DNA of 64,000 nucleotides from Chitinophagales bacterium 33-2 (lineage in GTDB: Bacteria > Bacteroidota > Bacteroidia > Chitinophagales > Chitinophagaceae), in NCBI GenBank assembly GCA_002050435.1, contig MWYV01000035.1:34647-98646 (forward strand). Reading direction: 5' to 3'. Position numbers and translations under genes: made by a program. Shown piece by piece: positions 41,267-50,659 of this stretch (position 1 is its first letter; every line of letters begins with the position of its first letter). The notes under the pieces are model-generated. The model ran no database searches. It was given only the letters and a program-made list of their open reading frames with translations, and was not told the origin of the DNA.

Positions 41267-41935
41267 ATGGGTGAAGCTGAAATAGATAGCAGTTCAGGAA
41301 CCATTTTGATCCGATCTCATATCATTACCTATGGAAGTTCAGCGGATGCATCATTAGCAGAACTGATCAGGGATGAAATAGAAACCATGTGGAATGAACC
41401 GGCAGCTCATGTATTTTTTGAGGAACGCCATTTTCTTACAAGATTCAGGATCACAGCTGAAATAAAAGAATCCATCACAGACCTCGATGTGATCAGCAAC
41501 ACCGATCCCAGAAATAATTATTTCAGGATCGAACCCTTCATTCATGGCAACATTTCATTTGTTGATGGACTGGGATGCAATACAGGATACTTTTTACATG
41601 AAAACCTTTACAAAGGTTCTACTACTGCAGCCCACGAGTACGGACACACATTAGGATTGCCTCATCCAAAAATGCTTGATATCCGTGGCGAAGGCGTGCC
41701 AGGCATCATGTATCCCCGCGGGACCCTGGTTGATGCTGCTTACCAATATGATCCTTCCAAACCTGCAGGCGTTACCGGTGGAACCATGCACCCGATGTAC
41801 AGAAAAGTAAAAACGGAAGACATAGAAAACCTGAATCTTCACAAACTATTTAAAGCCAAACAAAAAATAATCATCGGCGGCTTTACCAACATTTTCCACT
41901 GGAAACATTTGCCTGGCACCATCGACCGAAGCTGA
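41267..41935 (+). CDS. Metzincin-type zinc metalloprotease without signal peptide
   Basis: 222 residues, ATG at 41267. The zinc site HEYGHTLGLPH fills residues 123-133 (HExxHxxGxxH) with the metzincin Met-turn GIMYPRG at 146-152. The N-terminal part (IDSSSGTILIRSHIITYGSSADASLAELIRDEIETMWNEP) has no signal peptide or lipobox, and there is no membrane helix. The frame cannot be extended upstream because the FadN-type gene ends 15 bp before. It is probably cytoplasmic, or exported by an unrecognised route, and cotranscribed with the beta-oxidation gene. Subfamily (M10, M43 or other) is unclear. Substrate unknown. Confidence 0.8.
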   Translation: MGEAEIDSSSGTILIRSHIITYGSSADASLAELIRDEIETMWNEPAAHVFFEERHFLTRFRITAEIKESITDLDVISNTDPRNNYFRIEPFIHGNISFVDGLGCNTGYFLHENLYKGSTTAAHEYGHTLGLPHPKMLDIRGEGVPGIMYPRGTLVDAAYQYDPSKPAGVTGGTMHPMYRKVKTEDIENLNLHKLFKAKQKIIIGGFTNIFHWKHLPGTIDRS

Positions 41936-41940
41936 AGGGT

Positions 41941-42861
41941 TTACACAGCTAAATCATTGGCGGCTGAAACAATATCTGGAAATTGAAATGCAAAACCTTC
42001 ACTTATCAGTTTTCCTGAACTTACTGTGGCACTTTTCAATACTTCAACACTCATTTCGCCGAGCATCAATTTTAAAATAAATGCAGGTACCGGAGCAGGA
42101 ATATAAAACTGGTTGGTGCTTTTTGCAATGGCAGTGATCAGTGTTTTATTATCTACAGGTTGTGGAGCAACGACATTAAAAATTCCTGCAAATTGATCAT
42201 CGAACAAGGCTTTGTTATAGATGGCAACAACATCTTTAATATGGATCCAGCTTACTACCTGTTTCCCATCCCCTAAAATAGCGGCAACTTTGAATTTTAA
42301 AGGCTTAATAAATTCATGATAAGCACCTCCTTCTTTTGAAAGCACAATGCCTGTTCTTAAGATCACCAGCCTTTTTTGTTCTTTCAATGGTGAAACAGAC
42401 TGTTCCCATTTATAACAGGTAGCACCAAGAAAATCATCATGATGAGGATCTGTTTCCTTAAATGGTGAAGGATTGGGCACCACAGGGTCCGGACCATACC
42501 AGCCTATTGCTGAAGACGCAATGACAGCTTTTACTTTGTTTGGAATTTCCTTTAATGCTTTTACAAGCAATCCTCCACTTAATACCCTGCTGATTTCAAT
42601 TTCTTTTTTCCTTTTATCAGTCCAGCGTTGATCAGCAACACCGGCACCTGCCAGGTGAACAATATAATCAGCGTTGCGAATGGCATCTTCATCTATCACC
42701 TGCTGATTCACATCCCATTCAGCATAAGTTACTCCGGGCAATGCCTTTGCTCGTTTTTTATCTCGGGTTAAAATGATCACATCATGCTTTGCCTTTACAA
42801 GTTCAAGGGTCAATGCTTTGCCTATCATTCCGGTTCCACCTGTAATTAAAATTGTTGCCAT
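41941..42861 (-). CDS. TIGR01777 family NAD(P)-binding oxidoreductase/epimerase
   Basis: 306 residues from the ATG at 42861; the frame runs 29 codons further but that part is unlike the family. Rossmann motif ITGGTGMIGKALTLEL (4-19), then HLAGAGVADQRWTDKRKKEI (about 64-83), the SAIGWYG catalytic region with Tyr, and the C-terminal VPAFILKLMLGEMSVEVLKSATVSS helix. This is the TIGR01777 / YfcH / SDR39U1 pattern. The enzymatic reaction is not known; extended SDR fold, cytoplasmic. It ends 5 bp from the convergent metzincin gene and diverges from the ABC transporter genes. Confidence 0.9.
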   Translation of the reverse strand: MATILITGGTGMIGKALTLELVKAKHDVIILTRDKKRAKALPGVTYAEWDVNQQVIDEDAIRNADYIVHLAGAGVADQRWTDKRKKEIEISRVLSGGLLVKALKEIPNKVKAVIASSAIGWYGPDPVVPNPSPFKETDPHHDDFLGATCYKWEQSVSPLKEQKRLVILRTGIVLSKEGGAYHEFIKPLKFKVAAILGDGKQVVSWIHIKDVVAIYNKALFDDQFAGIFNVVAPQPVDNKTLITAIAKSTNQFYIPAPVPAFILKLMLGEMSVEVLKSATVSSGKLISEGFAFQFPDIVSAANDLAV

Positions 42862-42926
42862 TAGCTTATTACAAAGTAACTGAAAGAATGTTTGTATGGC
42901 GAATCTGCCTTTTTGAATAATAAAGC

Positions 42927-42957
42927 TTGCGAAAAGTTGGTCTTCCACTTATCTTGA
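42927..42957 (+). promoter_or_regulatory. Promoter of the ABC transporter pair
   Basis: TTG (42927-42929), 20 bp, TATCTTGA (42950-42957): a moderately good TTTG/TAnnTTTG match. It supports the ATG at 42972 over the TTG at 42927. Confidence 0.45.
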
Positions 42958-42971
42958 TCAAAATTGATCGC

Positions 42972-43868
42972 ATGAGTGCCATCCTTAGTTTAAATAATAT
43001 TGAAAAATCCTATGGGAAGATCAAAGCACTGAAGGGTGTTTCGTTTGATGTTCCTGAAGGAAGTGTTTTCGGGATCCTCGGCCCGAACGGCAGTGGCAAA
43101 ACCACACTGCTCAGCATCGTACTTGATGTACTGAAACCTAAAGAAGGAAAATTCCTGTGGTTTGGACAGCCTCCATCACCCGAACAAAGAAAAAAGATCG
43201 GTTCCCTGCTGGAAACGCCTAATTTCTACCATTACCTCTCCGCAGTTGATAACCTGAAGATCACCCATAACATCAGTGGAAGGGGACAAAAAGAAGACAT
43301 CTCGGAGGTATTGCATAAAGTAAAATTATTTGATCGAAGAAACAGCCGTTTCAGCTCTTATAGTCTTGGGATGAAACAGCGGCTTGCCATTGCAGCTGCT
43401 TTGCTGGGAAGTCCGCGCGTGCTGGTTCTCGATGAACCTACAAATGGCCTTGATCCCGTTGGAATTGCAGAAATAAGAGAACTGATCGTTGAGCTGAAAG
43501 AAAAGGGTCATACCATCATCATGGCAAGTCACCTGCTGGATGAAGTAGAAAAAGTTTGTACGCACGTGGCTATTTTAAAAACCGGTAACCTCATCACCAC
43601 CGGCAAGGTTGCAGATGTTCTTATGGATGAAGACCTGGTAGAATTAAGTGCGCAAAACCTGCAGCAGCTTGCCGAGATCCTCAATGGGATGAGCAACAAA
43701 ATCACGATTGATGAGAAAAATGGTGTGGTGCAAATGACGCTACCAAAAGGAACTTCGAGGCTGGATGAGATCAATCGTTTTTGTTTTAACAAAGGCGTTG
43801 TACTCAACCACATGCTTCTAAAGAAAAAAAGGCTGGAAGCCAGATTTTTTGAACTTACGAATAATTAA
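42972..43868 (+). CDS. ABC transporter ATP-binding protein (type-2 exporter, GldA/CcmA-like)
   Basis: 298 residues from the ATG at 42972. Walker A GPNGSGKTT (about 40-48), Q-loop SLLETPNFY, signature YSLGMKQRLAIAAAL (about 133-147), Walker B VLVLDEPTNGLDP, and H-loop MASHLLDE. After the 220-residue ATPase a C-terminal extension (VEKV..., NKITIDEKNGVVQMTLPKG, about 230-298) is of the type found in ABC-2 exporter ATPases. Encoded with its permease 2 bp downstream. The cargo is unknown; gliding-type GldA relation is possible but GldF/G features are not seen. Confidence 0.9.
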   Translation: MSAILSLNNIEKSYGKIKALKGVSFDVPEGSVFGILGPNGSGKTTLLSIVLDVLKPKEGKFLWFGQPPSPEQRKKIGSLLETPNFYHYLSAVDNLKITHNISGRGQKEDISEVLHKVKLFDRRNSRFSSYSLGMKQRLAIAAALLGSPRVLVLDEPTNGLDPVGIAEIRELIVELKEKGHTIIMASHLLDEVEKVCTHVAILKTGNLITTGKVADVLMDEDLVELSAQNLQQLAEILNGMSNKITIDEKNGVVQMTLPKGTSRLDEINRFCFNKGVVLNHMLLKKKRLEARFFELTNN

Positions 43869-43870
43869 TT

Positions 43871-44689
43871 ATGACAAATCTCATTTATACCGAGTGGCTT
43901 AAAATGCGCAAATACCGTGCATTCTGGTGGATGGCCGCCATCGTTGCGCTATCTTATCCCGGCATCAACTATATTTTTTTCCAGATCTTCCAAAACCTGA
44001 TGTCCAAAGGGAACTCCACCAGCGACATCATGAAGATGCTTGTGGGTAACCCATTTACATTTCCGGAAATATGGCATACAGTAGCCTATGCATCCTCCAT
44101 ATTCATTTTCATTCCATCCATTGTGGTGATCATGTTCATCACCAATGAATACACTTACAAAACGCACAGGCAGAATGTGATCGATGGCTGGAGCCGCAAC
44201 CAGTTCATGACAAGTAAACTGATTGATGTTCTGATCGTTTCTATACTTGTTACATTGCTCTATGTAATTGTTGCACTTGTGATCGGTTTTGTAAATAAGG
44301 ATGAAAATCCTACTGCCAACATCTGGGAACAGTCGTATTATATTGGACTTTTCGGATTACAGGCTTTTTCTCAATTATCCATTGCTTTTTTTATTGCCTT
44401 TTTAGCCAGGAAAGCTTTTGTTGCACTGGGAATATTTCTTTTTTACTTTATCATTCTTGAACCTGTAGCTGTCGGTTTTTCGAAAGTTTATGCCAATGAT
44501 ATAGGAAAATTTATGCCGCTGGAAATTTCTGACAGACTGATTCCGGTTCCTGCTTTCTTAGGAAAATTTGATGAAGAAGGATACAGAAATTCAATTGAGG
44601 CGGTGAACATGCATGTTGTTTATTCCATCGTACTGATCGTAATCATCTGGGGTGCATGTTATCTTATCAATAAGAGGCGCGATTTTTAA
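43871..44689 (+). CDS. ABC-2 type transporter permease
   Basis: 272 residues. Six hydrophobic helices (about 18-40, 63-90, 110-140, 158-180, 185-205, 240-262) with an opening MTNLIYTEWLKMRKYRAFWWM typical of the ABC-2 type membrane subunits and TNEYTYKTHRQNVIDG after helix two, the elbow that contacts the ATPase. Begins 2 bp after the ATPase stop, so a translationally linked pair. Substrate not predictable. No further gene on this strand; the terminator at 44690-44716 has a T tract for the opposite strand. Confidence 0.88.
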   Translation: MTNLIYTEWLKMRKYRAFWWMAAIVALSYPGINYIFFQIFQNLMSKGNSTSDIMKMLVGNPFTFPEIWHTVAYASSIFIFIPSIVVIMFITNEYTYKTHRQNVIDGWSRNQFMTSKLIDVLIVSILVTLLYVIVALVIGFVNKDENPTANIWEQSYYIGLFGLQAFSQLSIAFFIAFLARKAFVALGIFLFYFIILEPVAVGFSKVYANDIGKFMPLEISDRLIPVPAFLGKFDEEGYRNSIEAVNMHVVYSIVLIVIIWGACYLINKRRDF

Positions 44690-44716
44690 ACAAAAACCCC
44701 ACCGCGAACGGTGGGG
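44690..44716 (-). terminator. Intrinsic terminator of the dcw cluster
   Basis: CCCCACCG (44697-44704) pairs with CGGTGGGG (44709-44716) around a CGAA tetraloop. On the minus strand it is followed by T5 and GTTTAAAAA. It lies 71 bp past the ftsZ stop. Confidence 0.85.
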
Positions 44717-44786
44717 GAACAACTAAAAACGAAAGCCTTGTTCACTGCTCATGCAGTATGGCTTTATGGGAACGGCTTAAACAATA

Positions 44787-46670
44787 TCAGTCGGGTTTCT
44801 TACCATCAAGAAATGTATTGATGGTTGAAATCGTGGTTCCCGATTTACCATCATCTTTTACCTGGTAATTACTATAGAAATTTTCTACGCTGGAGACTGT
44901 ATTGTATAATTCCATATTGCGGCGGATATAGGCCGGTACTGAATCAAACTCATTATTCGGATCAGCAGCATTCAAATTGAACGACAAGTTGCGCAACTTT
45001 TGAAGTCGTTCTGCTGCCCTTTTCCTTTGATCCTCGGCCGCGTCCTGCAAAGCAGGTTCCTCTGCCTGGGAATTGACTTGCGTCGTGGTTTGATTCGTTG
45101 GCATATCCGCCGCTGGAATGTCGTTACGTATCACCAATTGCATTTCGCATGATTCCGGATCATCGATTTTTGCCATTGGTGCCGGAACCGGTTCTTCGGC
45201 AGGCTTTGGGGTAGATACCCCTGCATTCTGATCTGCATAAATATTGGATGGTCTGGCCAGATAACCTCCCGAAGCTGCAGACGACGGGGAAGTATTTTGA
45301 TCAGTCGTATTGGATGAAAGGATCGACTGACGTAGTCTTTCAAATTTTTCATCAAGCAGTTGTTTCTGCTTTTCAAGTTCTTTTTTCTCAGGGTCTATTT
45401 CAGGCTTCTCATCCCTGATCTTCAGTTGGAGATGCACCGGCTGGGAAATCTCTTCCCTGGGTTCCTCTCTGAAAGGAAGTTCGCCTTCAAGGTTGTAAAT
45501 CTCGTGTTTTATTTCCGGTTCAGGAGCAGGTGCCTGAAATCCATTTTGTCCTTCCTCAACCAGCCTGGGGGCCAGCATTTCCTCTATAGTGGGTTCGGCG
45601 GTGGCTTCTACCTTTGGGCCTTCAGCAACTTCTCCAAGGGTCATCACAATTTTTTCCACTTTTTGTTCATGTGGCTTTTCTTCATCCTTGCGCATAAACG
45701 GATCTTTATGCTGGAAACCGGTTGCGATCAGAGTAATCCCAATTTTTTCTCCCAGGGTATTATCATAGCCCAAACCTAAGATCACATCTGTATTCTCTCC
45801 AGCCTGGTCCAATAAATATTGCTGAATCACTTCCACTTCGTCCATGGTGAATTCAGTATCCCCTTCCGCGGAATTAATGTTGATCAGGATCCATTTAGCA
45901 CCGCGGATCTCGTTATCATTCAGCAACGGTGAATTCAGTGCTTCTTCAATGGCACGCTGTGCGCGATTTTCGCCTTCACAACTTGCATTACCCAAAATGG
46001 CAACACCACCATTTTTCATTACGGTGCACACATCTGCAAAGTCAACATTGATCTGCCCTGTACTGTTGATCACATCTGTGATGCATTTTGCTGCAGTAGC
46101 CAGTACATTATCGGCGCGGGAAAAAGCTTCACGCATTTTCAGGTTACCAAACTGGTGTCTCAATTTATCATTGCTGATCACCAGCAGGGTATCAACATAT
46201 TGCTTGAGGTTTTTGATGCCTTCTTCTGCCTGTTGCTGGCGTTTTTTTCCTTCGTAGGAAAAAGGTGTTGTAACAATGCCAACCGTAAGAATGCCGAGGT
46301 CTTTGCAGATCTTGGATATAATGGGCGCACCTCCTGTTCCGGTGCCACCACCCATACCTGCCGTAACAAAAGCCATCTTGGTATTTACTTCAAGAATGCG
46401 TTTGATCTCTTCCAGACTTTCCTCGGTTGCCTGTCTGCCGATCTCCGGGTTCGCACCAGCTCCAAGTCCTTGTGTAAGGTGTGGCCCCAGCTGCACTTTA
46501 TTGGGCACATTGCTTTGTGCAATAGCCTGTGCATCGGTATTGCATATAATGAAATTAACACCTTCAATGTTCTGTGAATACATGTGGTTGACCGCATTGC
46601 TGCCGCCACCACCAATACCTATAACTTTTATTATAGATGATTTTTCTTTGGGAAGATCAAAGTGAATCAT
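44787..46670 (-). CDS. ftsZ: Cell division GTPase FtsZ
   Basis: 627 residues, much longer than E. coli FtsZ (383). The tubulin-like GTPase is complete: GGGGSNAVN (20-28), the signature GGGTGTG (107-113), NVDFADV for the T7 loop. After about residue 325 comes a long Glu/Pro/Gln-rich linker (to about 570). The conserved C-terminal peptide that binds FtsA is VPAYIRR (578-584), followed by a further 43-residue tail ending DGKKPD. It polymerises into the Z ring at mid-cell. Last gene of the dcw cluster, 57 bp after ftsA, with the terminator 70 bp on. Confidence 0.97.
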   Translation of the reverse strand: MIHFDLPKEKSSIIKVIGIGGGGSNAVNHMYSQNIEGVNFIICNTDAQAIAQSNVPNKVQLGPHLTQGLGAGANPEIGRQATEESLEEIKRILEVNTKMAFVTAGMGGGTGTGGAPIISKICKDLGILTVGIVTTPFSYEGKKRQQQAEEGIKNLKQYVDTLLVISNDKLRHQFGNLKMREAFSRADNVLATAAKCITDVINSTGQINVDFADVCTVMKNGGVAILGNASCEGENRAQRAIEEALNSPLLNDNEIRGAKWILININSAEGDTEFTMDEVEVIQQYLLDQAGENTDVILGLGYDNTLGEKIGITLIATGFQHKDPFMRKDEEKPHEQKVEKIVMTLGEVAEGPKVEATAEPTIEEMLAPRLVEEGQNGFQAPAPEPEIKHEIYNLEGELPFREEPREEISQPVHLQLKIRDEKPEIDPEKKELEKQKQLLDEKFERLRQSILSSNTTDQNTSPSSAASGGYLARPSNIYADQNAGVSTPKPAEEPVPAPMAKIDDPESCEMQLVIRNDIPAADMPTNQTTTQVNSQAEEPALQDAAEDQRKRAAERLQKLRNLSFNLNAADPNNEFDSVPAYIRRNMELYNTVSSVENFYSNYQVKDDGKSGTTISTINTFLDGKKPD

Positions 46671-46727
46671 AAGATTTTATTTTGTGCTGTTTATAAACAA
46701 CGGATGAATGTTTGATGATTTTGAAAA

Positions 46728-48095
46728 TTATAATTGCCTGTCTTCTTCTTCCTTGAATATTTCTATTAAACTTGTTTTGAATTTGCTCCAGAAATTGCTC
46801 ATACCCTTTTTTCGTGTAGCGAGGGCCTGGTCAATTGTTTCAGGCGTTTCAATCACTTCACCAGATTCGGTTCTTAATCCACCTGGAACTTCTACGTGTT
46901 GAAAGCTATCCCTGAACTGTTTCCTGTTGTGTTCAAAATCATCATATCCTTTCAATATCAAACCCAGGCAGGTAGCATAGGTGGGCTTTGATAATTCCTC
47001 AATGTGGCCTGGTGCCAGGTGTTCATTTGGCAAACCAATTCTAGCATTCAATCCTGTAACATATTCTGTAAGCTGGATCAGGTGTTTTAACTGTGAACCG
47101 CCACCAGTCAGGATGATCCCTCCGTTCAACATGCGGTTATCCAAACCCACCTGCTTTAAATGATAAGTAACAAAATCCAGTATTTCTCCTGTTCTTGCAT
47201 GAATGATCTGTGCAAGGTTCTTTACGCTGATCTCTTTTGCAGGCATTCCTCTCAATCCTGGAATGGTAATATAAGCGTTGGCCTTTGCTTCATCAGGAAG
47301 GGCGCTGCCAAACTGCACTTTCATCGCTTCCGCCTGTGTTTTTAAAACACCAAGTCCGGTTTTAATATCATTGGTAATGTTTTCCCCGGCAAACGGAATA
47401 ACAGCGGTGTGCTTCAGAATGCCTTCGTAGAAAACTGCAAGGTCGGTAGTGCCCCCACCAATATCAACGATGGCAACTCCCGCCTCCAGGTCTTCCTGCG
47501 CCATAACAGCGGCGGAAGAAGCCAGTGGCTGAAGTACAAGATCTTTGGTCACCAGTCCAGATTTTTCAACAGAACGGTTGATATTCCTGATCGCATTTTT
47601 ATCACCGGTGATGATGTGAAAATTCGCGCCCACTTTTACGCCCCCATAACCAATGGGATCAGCAATGTTCTGAAAATTATCAACTGTATATTCCTGCGGA
47701 ATTACATCAATGATCTGGTCTCCAGCGGGAATATAAGTTTTGTACTGATCGGCAATCAGCTGGTCGATCTCTTTTTGCGAGATCTCGTTCTCTGTATCGT
47801 GGCGTACAATGTCGCCCCTGGTCTGCAAACTTTTAATGTGATGACCTGCAATTCCCACGTACACTTCATTTACTTCAAGGTTAGGGTTGGAAGCATAACA
47901 TGCCTCAAGTGCCTGTCCTATTGCCTTGATGGTTTCATCGATGTTCAGCACCTGTCCGTGCTTAACACCATTAGAGTTTGACTTGCCAAAACCAAGGATC
48001 TCCAGTTTGCCAAACTCGTTCTTCCGACCGGCAATAACTGCAATTTTGGTGGTTCCAATGTCAAGCCCCACAATGATTGGTTGCTCGCTGTTCAT
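46728..48095 (-). CDS. ftsA: Cell division actin-like protein FtsA
   Basis: 455 residues. Actin-fold ATPase motifs: VGLDIGTTKIAVIAG (phosphate 1, about 9-23), VDIGGGTTDLAVF (phosphate 2, about 206), IILTGGGSQL (adenosine, about 326). Subdomain 1C is present (EVYVGIAGHHIKSLQ). The C-terminal amphipathic helix NFWSKFKTSLIEIFKEEEDRQL region (last 22 residues) attaches FtsA to the membrane. FtsA tethers FtsZ filaments and helps recruit later divisome proteins. It follows ftsQ at 48 bp and precedes ftsZ at 57 bp, so the usual ftsQ-ftsA-ftsZ order holds. Confidence 0.96.
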   Translation of the reverse strand: MNSEQPIIVGLDIGTTKIAVIAGRKNEFGKLEILGFGKSNSNGVKHGQVLNIDETIKAIGQALEACYASNPNLEVNEVYVGIAGHHIKSLQTRGDIVRHDTENEISQKEIDQLIADQYKTYIPAGDQIIDVIPQEYTVDNFQNIADPIGYGGVKVGANFHIITGDKNAIRNINRSVEKSGLVTKDLVLQPLASSAAVMAQEDLEAGVAIVDIGGGTTDLAVFYEGILKHTAVIPFAGENITNDIKTGLGVLKTQAEAMKVQFGSALPDEAKANAYITIPGLRGMPAKEISVKNLAQIIHARTGEILDFVTYHLKQVGLDNRMLNGGIILTGGGSQLKHLIQLTEYVTGLNARIGLPNEHLAPGHIEELSKPTYATCLGLILKGYDDFEHNRKQFRDSFQHVEVPGGLRTESGEVIETPETIDQALATRKKGMSNFWSKFKTSLIEIFKEEEDRQL

Positions 48096-48143
48096 GTTTA
48101 TTGTTGTTTTTAGTTGTTTGTTCTTTTATGGTATGGCTTTTCC

Positions 48144-49202
48144 TTATCCACTACGCCTATTGTTCCCTGGCATGACTGCCTTTGGTTCAACGGACGATTT
48201 TTCTTTGGTTTTCTCAGGACTGGACGGATGCACCAGCAAAGATTTTTGCTTTACCGGCTGTGGGTTTTCATAAGGATTGGGATATACTACACCTGCATCC
48301 TCGCTGGACGCATTATTTCTACCCTGGCTGGAAGGAAGCATTTCACTTGTCAGGTTTTGCAAATTGCTTTTCTCCAGCAACTCGTTGATGTTCTTTTGAA
48401 GTTGAACAGAATCAACTACAGATGTGGTGCCTTTATGTACTCCCACCACCTGTCCGTTAAATCTTACATCGAGCGAACTGTATTTATTGAATCCTGTTTT
48501 GGCAAGCACACGTTTATAAAATAAAAGAAGCCGCTCAAGTTTGTCTTCAATTCCTTCAGCTTCGCCAATCCTGATCACGTGATCACCAATTACCGGAATG
48601 ATCTCAAAATGGCCATCTTTTGAAATATCGATCTGGCCTGCCTGTGCATTCCAGAATGGGTGATGATAGATGAAGGTGGCCACTTTCTTTACATCATGCA
48701 ACATCTGGCTGTCTTTCGCATTGAATTTTACAGCTGGTGTAAAACCGGTAATCAACGGCACCCGTGCACTCAGTTTTTCAAGCAAAGGCATGCGGGCTCC
48801 GGAACTGTCTATGTAGAATGAGTTGCCATTTACAGTAAATACACGTGCAACAGGTTGCCTTTCTTCCACCAGCACATGCAACACATCTTCACGATCAAAA
48901 TACAGGTTTGCATTTTTTATCCATTTGTCCTGGATTAAAGCCTGTTCAAGTGCTTCAAGAGATATTTCTCTTACAGGTTTTTGCACTAACCGGCCGGCTG
49001 CAGCTTTTTCAAGTAACAATAAAATATCGCTTTCTTCCACATAAAACTGATCGCCACCACCGCGAATCCCAATGACCACATCACTGCAAACCTTTACCTC
49101 ATGTTTTTTATTCGCTGCAATCAACAGTGTGGTGATGCCGCTTATGACCAGTAGCCAAGCTGCAATAATTATGATGCGTTTTATAATGTATTTTCTTTCC
49201 AC
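48144..49202 (-). CDS. ftsQ: Cell division protein FtsQ (DivIB)
   Basis: 352 residues, GTG start overlapping the murC stop (TAGTG). A short basic N-terminus, one membrane helix (about 8-28: IIIIAAWLLVISGITTLLIAA) and a periplasmic POTRA domain (about 35-105) followed by the beta domain with VTRVPLIT-like residues (LSARVPLITGFTP) and a Pro/Ser-rich, basic tail (about 290-352). FtsQ forms a complex with FtsB and FtsL at the septum. The long disordered C-terminal tail (about 60 residues) is typical of the phylum rather than of E. coli. Confidence 0.88.
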   Translation of the reverse strand: MERKYIIKRIIIIAAWLLVISGITTLLIAANKKHEVKVCSDVVIGIRGGGDQFYVEESDILLLLEKAAAGRLVQKPVREISLEALEQALIQDKWIKNANLYFDREDVLHVLVEERQPVARVFTVNGNSFYIDSSGARMPLLEKLSARVPLITGFTPAVKFNAKDSQMLHDVKKVATFIYHHPFWNAQAGQIDISKDGHFEIIPVIGDHVIRIGEAEGIEDKLERLLLFYKRVLAKTGFNKYSSLDVRFNGQVVGVHKGTTSVVDSVQLQKNINELLEKSNLQNLTSEMLPSSQGRNNASSEDAGVVYPNPYENPQPVKQKSLLVHPSSPEKTKEKSSVEPKAVMPGNNRRSG

Positions 49203-50656
49203 TATCCTTTTTCAATAATTTTTTTAACCGGGTCAACGAGTGCATCAATATCACCTGCACCTGCCATAATGATCACCTCTCCAAATTCCTTATTTAATAC
49301 TTTCACATGCTTTTCCATCCATTGAAGCATTTGATCTTTTGAAACCACTTTTTTTTCTTTTGATGATATTTTATCTAACAACATTTCACTGTTCACTCCC
49401 TCAACCGGTAATTCTCTTGCAGGATAAACAGGCAATAAAAGCACATGGTCTGCTATTGATAAAGCATGGCTGAAACCTGTAGCAAAATCTTTTGTCCTTG
49501 AGAACAGGTGTGGCTGAAAAATTACCGTGATCAATCTTTGCGGAAATAAACTTTTCGCGCTTTTCAATAAGGCCTGCAGTTCTTCAGGATGGTGTGCGTA
49601 ATCATCTACCAGCACGGCCTGAACATAAGCGCCTTTTACCTGGTTTTGAGGAGGGATCACATATTCAAACCGTCTTCTTACACCTTTGTAATCTTCAATG
49701 GCCGCGCGGATCTTATTATGATCAACTTCCAGTTCATGTGCAACCGCGGCGGCAGCCACCATGTTCTCAATATTGTGCATGCCGCCAATTTGCATGTCAA
49801 CTTCACTGATCACAGCACCACCAACGTGTATATTAAATCTGTACCCACCGTTTTTCATCTGTATCCCGGAAGCATAGGCATCGGCAGCCTCATTTTGCAG
49901 GCTGTAGGTGGAGGTGCGCTTTCCGGATATTTCTTTTAGTTTTTTCAAACCAAACTTGCCGATAAGTAATCCGTTCCCACGCACTTTGTTACCGAATTCC
50001 ACAAATGCTTCCTGCAATGCCGCTTCGTTACCATAAATATCCAGATGGTCGGCATCCATTGAAGAAATCACCGCAATGTCGGGATGCAGTTTTAAAAAGC
50101 TGCGATCGTATTCATCTGCCTCAATAACCGTAGTGTTATTTGTATCACTCCAGAAGTTGGTATTGTAGTTAGAGGAAATGCCTCCCAGGAAAGCATTACA
50201 ACCATAACCTGAATGGCGCAAAATGTGCGCGATCATGGTGGAAATGGTTGTCTTACCATGTGTTCCTGCCACGCAGATATTAAATGAGCCTGCGCTGATC
50301 GCCTGGAGCATATCGCTGCGTTTTACCACCTTATCATTTTTTTCAAGGAGGTAAACCAATTCCTTGTGGTCTTTTGGAATGGCAGGGGTATACACCACCA
50401 CATCGGCATCCTTCGGAACAAGGTCCAGGTTTTCTTCATAATGAATGGGCATACCCTCTCTTTCAAGCGTTTTTGAAAGTGCAGTGGGCGTTTTATCATA
50501 CCCACTCACCTTAATACCCAGCGCGTGAAGGTACCTGGCAATCGCGCTCATACCTATGCCACCAATACCAATGAAATAAACAACTTTCAGTGCTCCAATA
50601 TTGATGGAGTTGGCTGCACTCAGTCCTGTGGTTTTATGGTTGTTGCTTTGATCCAA
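49202..50656 (-). CDS. murC: UDP-N-acetylmuramate--L-alanine ligase
   Basis: 484 residues with a TTG start at 50656; the next ATG falls inside the nucleotide motif. UDP-binding YFIGIGGIGMSAIARYL (about 28-44), the ATP P-loop GTHGKTTIST (about 130), and later DDYAHHPEEL and VIFQPHLFSR typical of MurC. It adds L-Ala to UDP-MurNAc, the first amino acid of the stem peptide. The start is 3 bp after the murG stop and its own stop overlaps the ftsQ start by one base. Cytoplasmic. Confidence 0.95.
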   Translation of the reverse strand: MDQSNNHKTTGLSAANSINIGALKVVYFIGIGGIGMSAIARYLHALGIKVSGYDKTPTALSKTLEREGMPIHYEENLDLVPKDADVVVYTPAIPKDHKELVYLLEKNDKVVKRSDMLQAISAGSFNICVAGTHGKTTISTMIAHILRHSGYGCNAFLGGISSNYNTNFWSDTNNTTVIEADEYDRSFLKLHPDIAVISSMDADHLDIYGNEAALQEAFVEFGNKVRGNGLLIGKFGLKKLKEISGKRTSTYSLQNEAADAYASGIQMKNGGYRFNIHVGGAVISEVDMQIGGMHNIENMVAAAAVAHELEVDHNKIRAAIEDYKGVRRRFEYVIPPQNQVKGAYVQAVLVDDYAHHPEELQALLKSAKSLFPQRLITVIFQPHLFSRTKDFATGFSHALSIADHVLLLPVYPARELPVEGVNSEMLLDKISSKEKKVVSKDQMLQWMEKHVKVLNKEFGEVIIMAGAGDIDALVDPVKKIIEKG

Positions 50657-50659
50657 TTC

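Noticed and set aside
42972..44689. ABC pair as a gliding-motility GldAF(G) complex
   Set aside because: No GldF/GldG-like second membrane gene follows and the ATPase-permease pair is common to many ABC-2 exporters.
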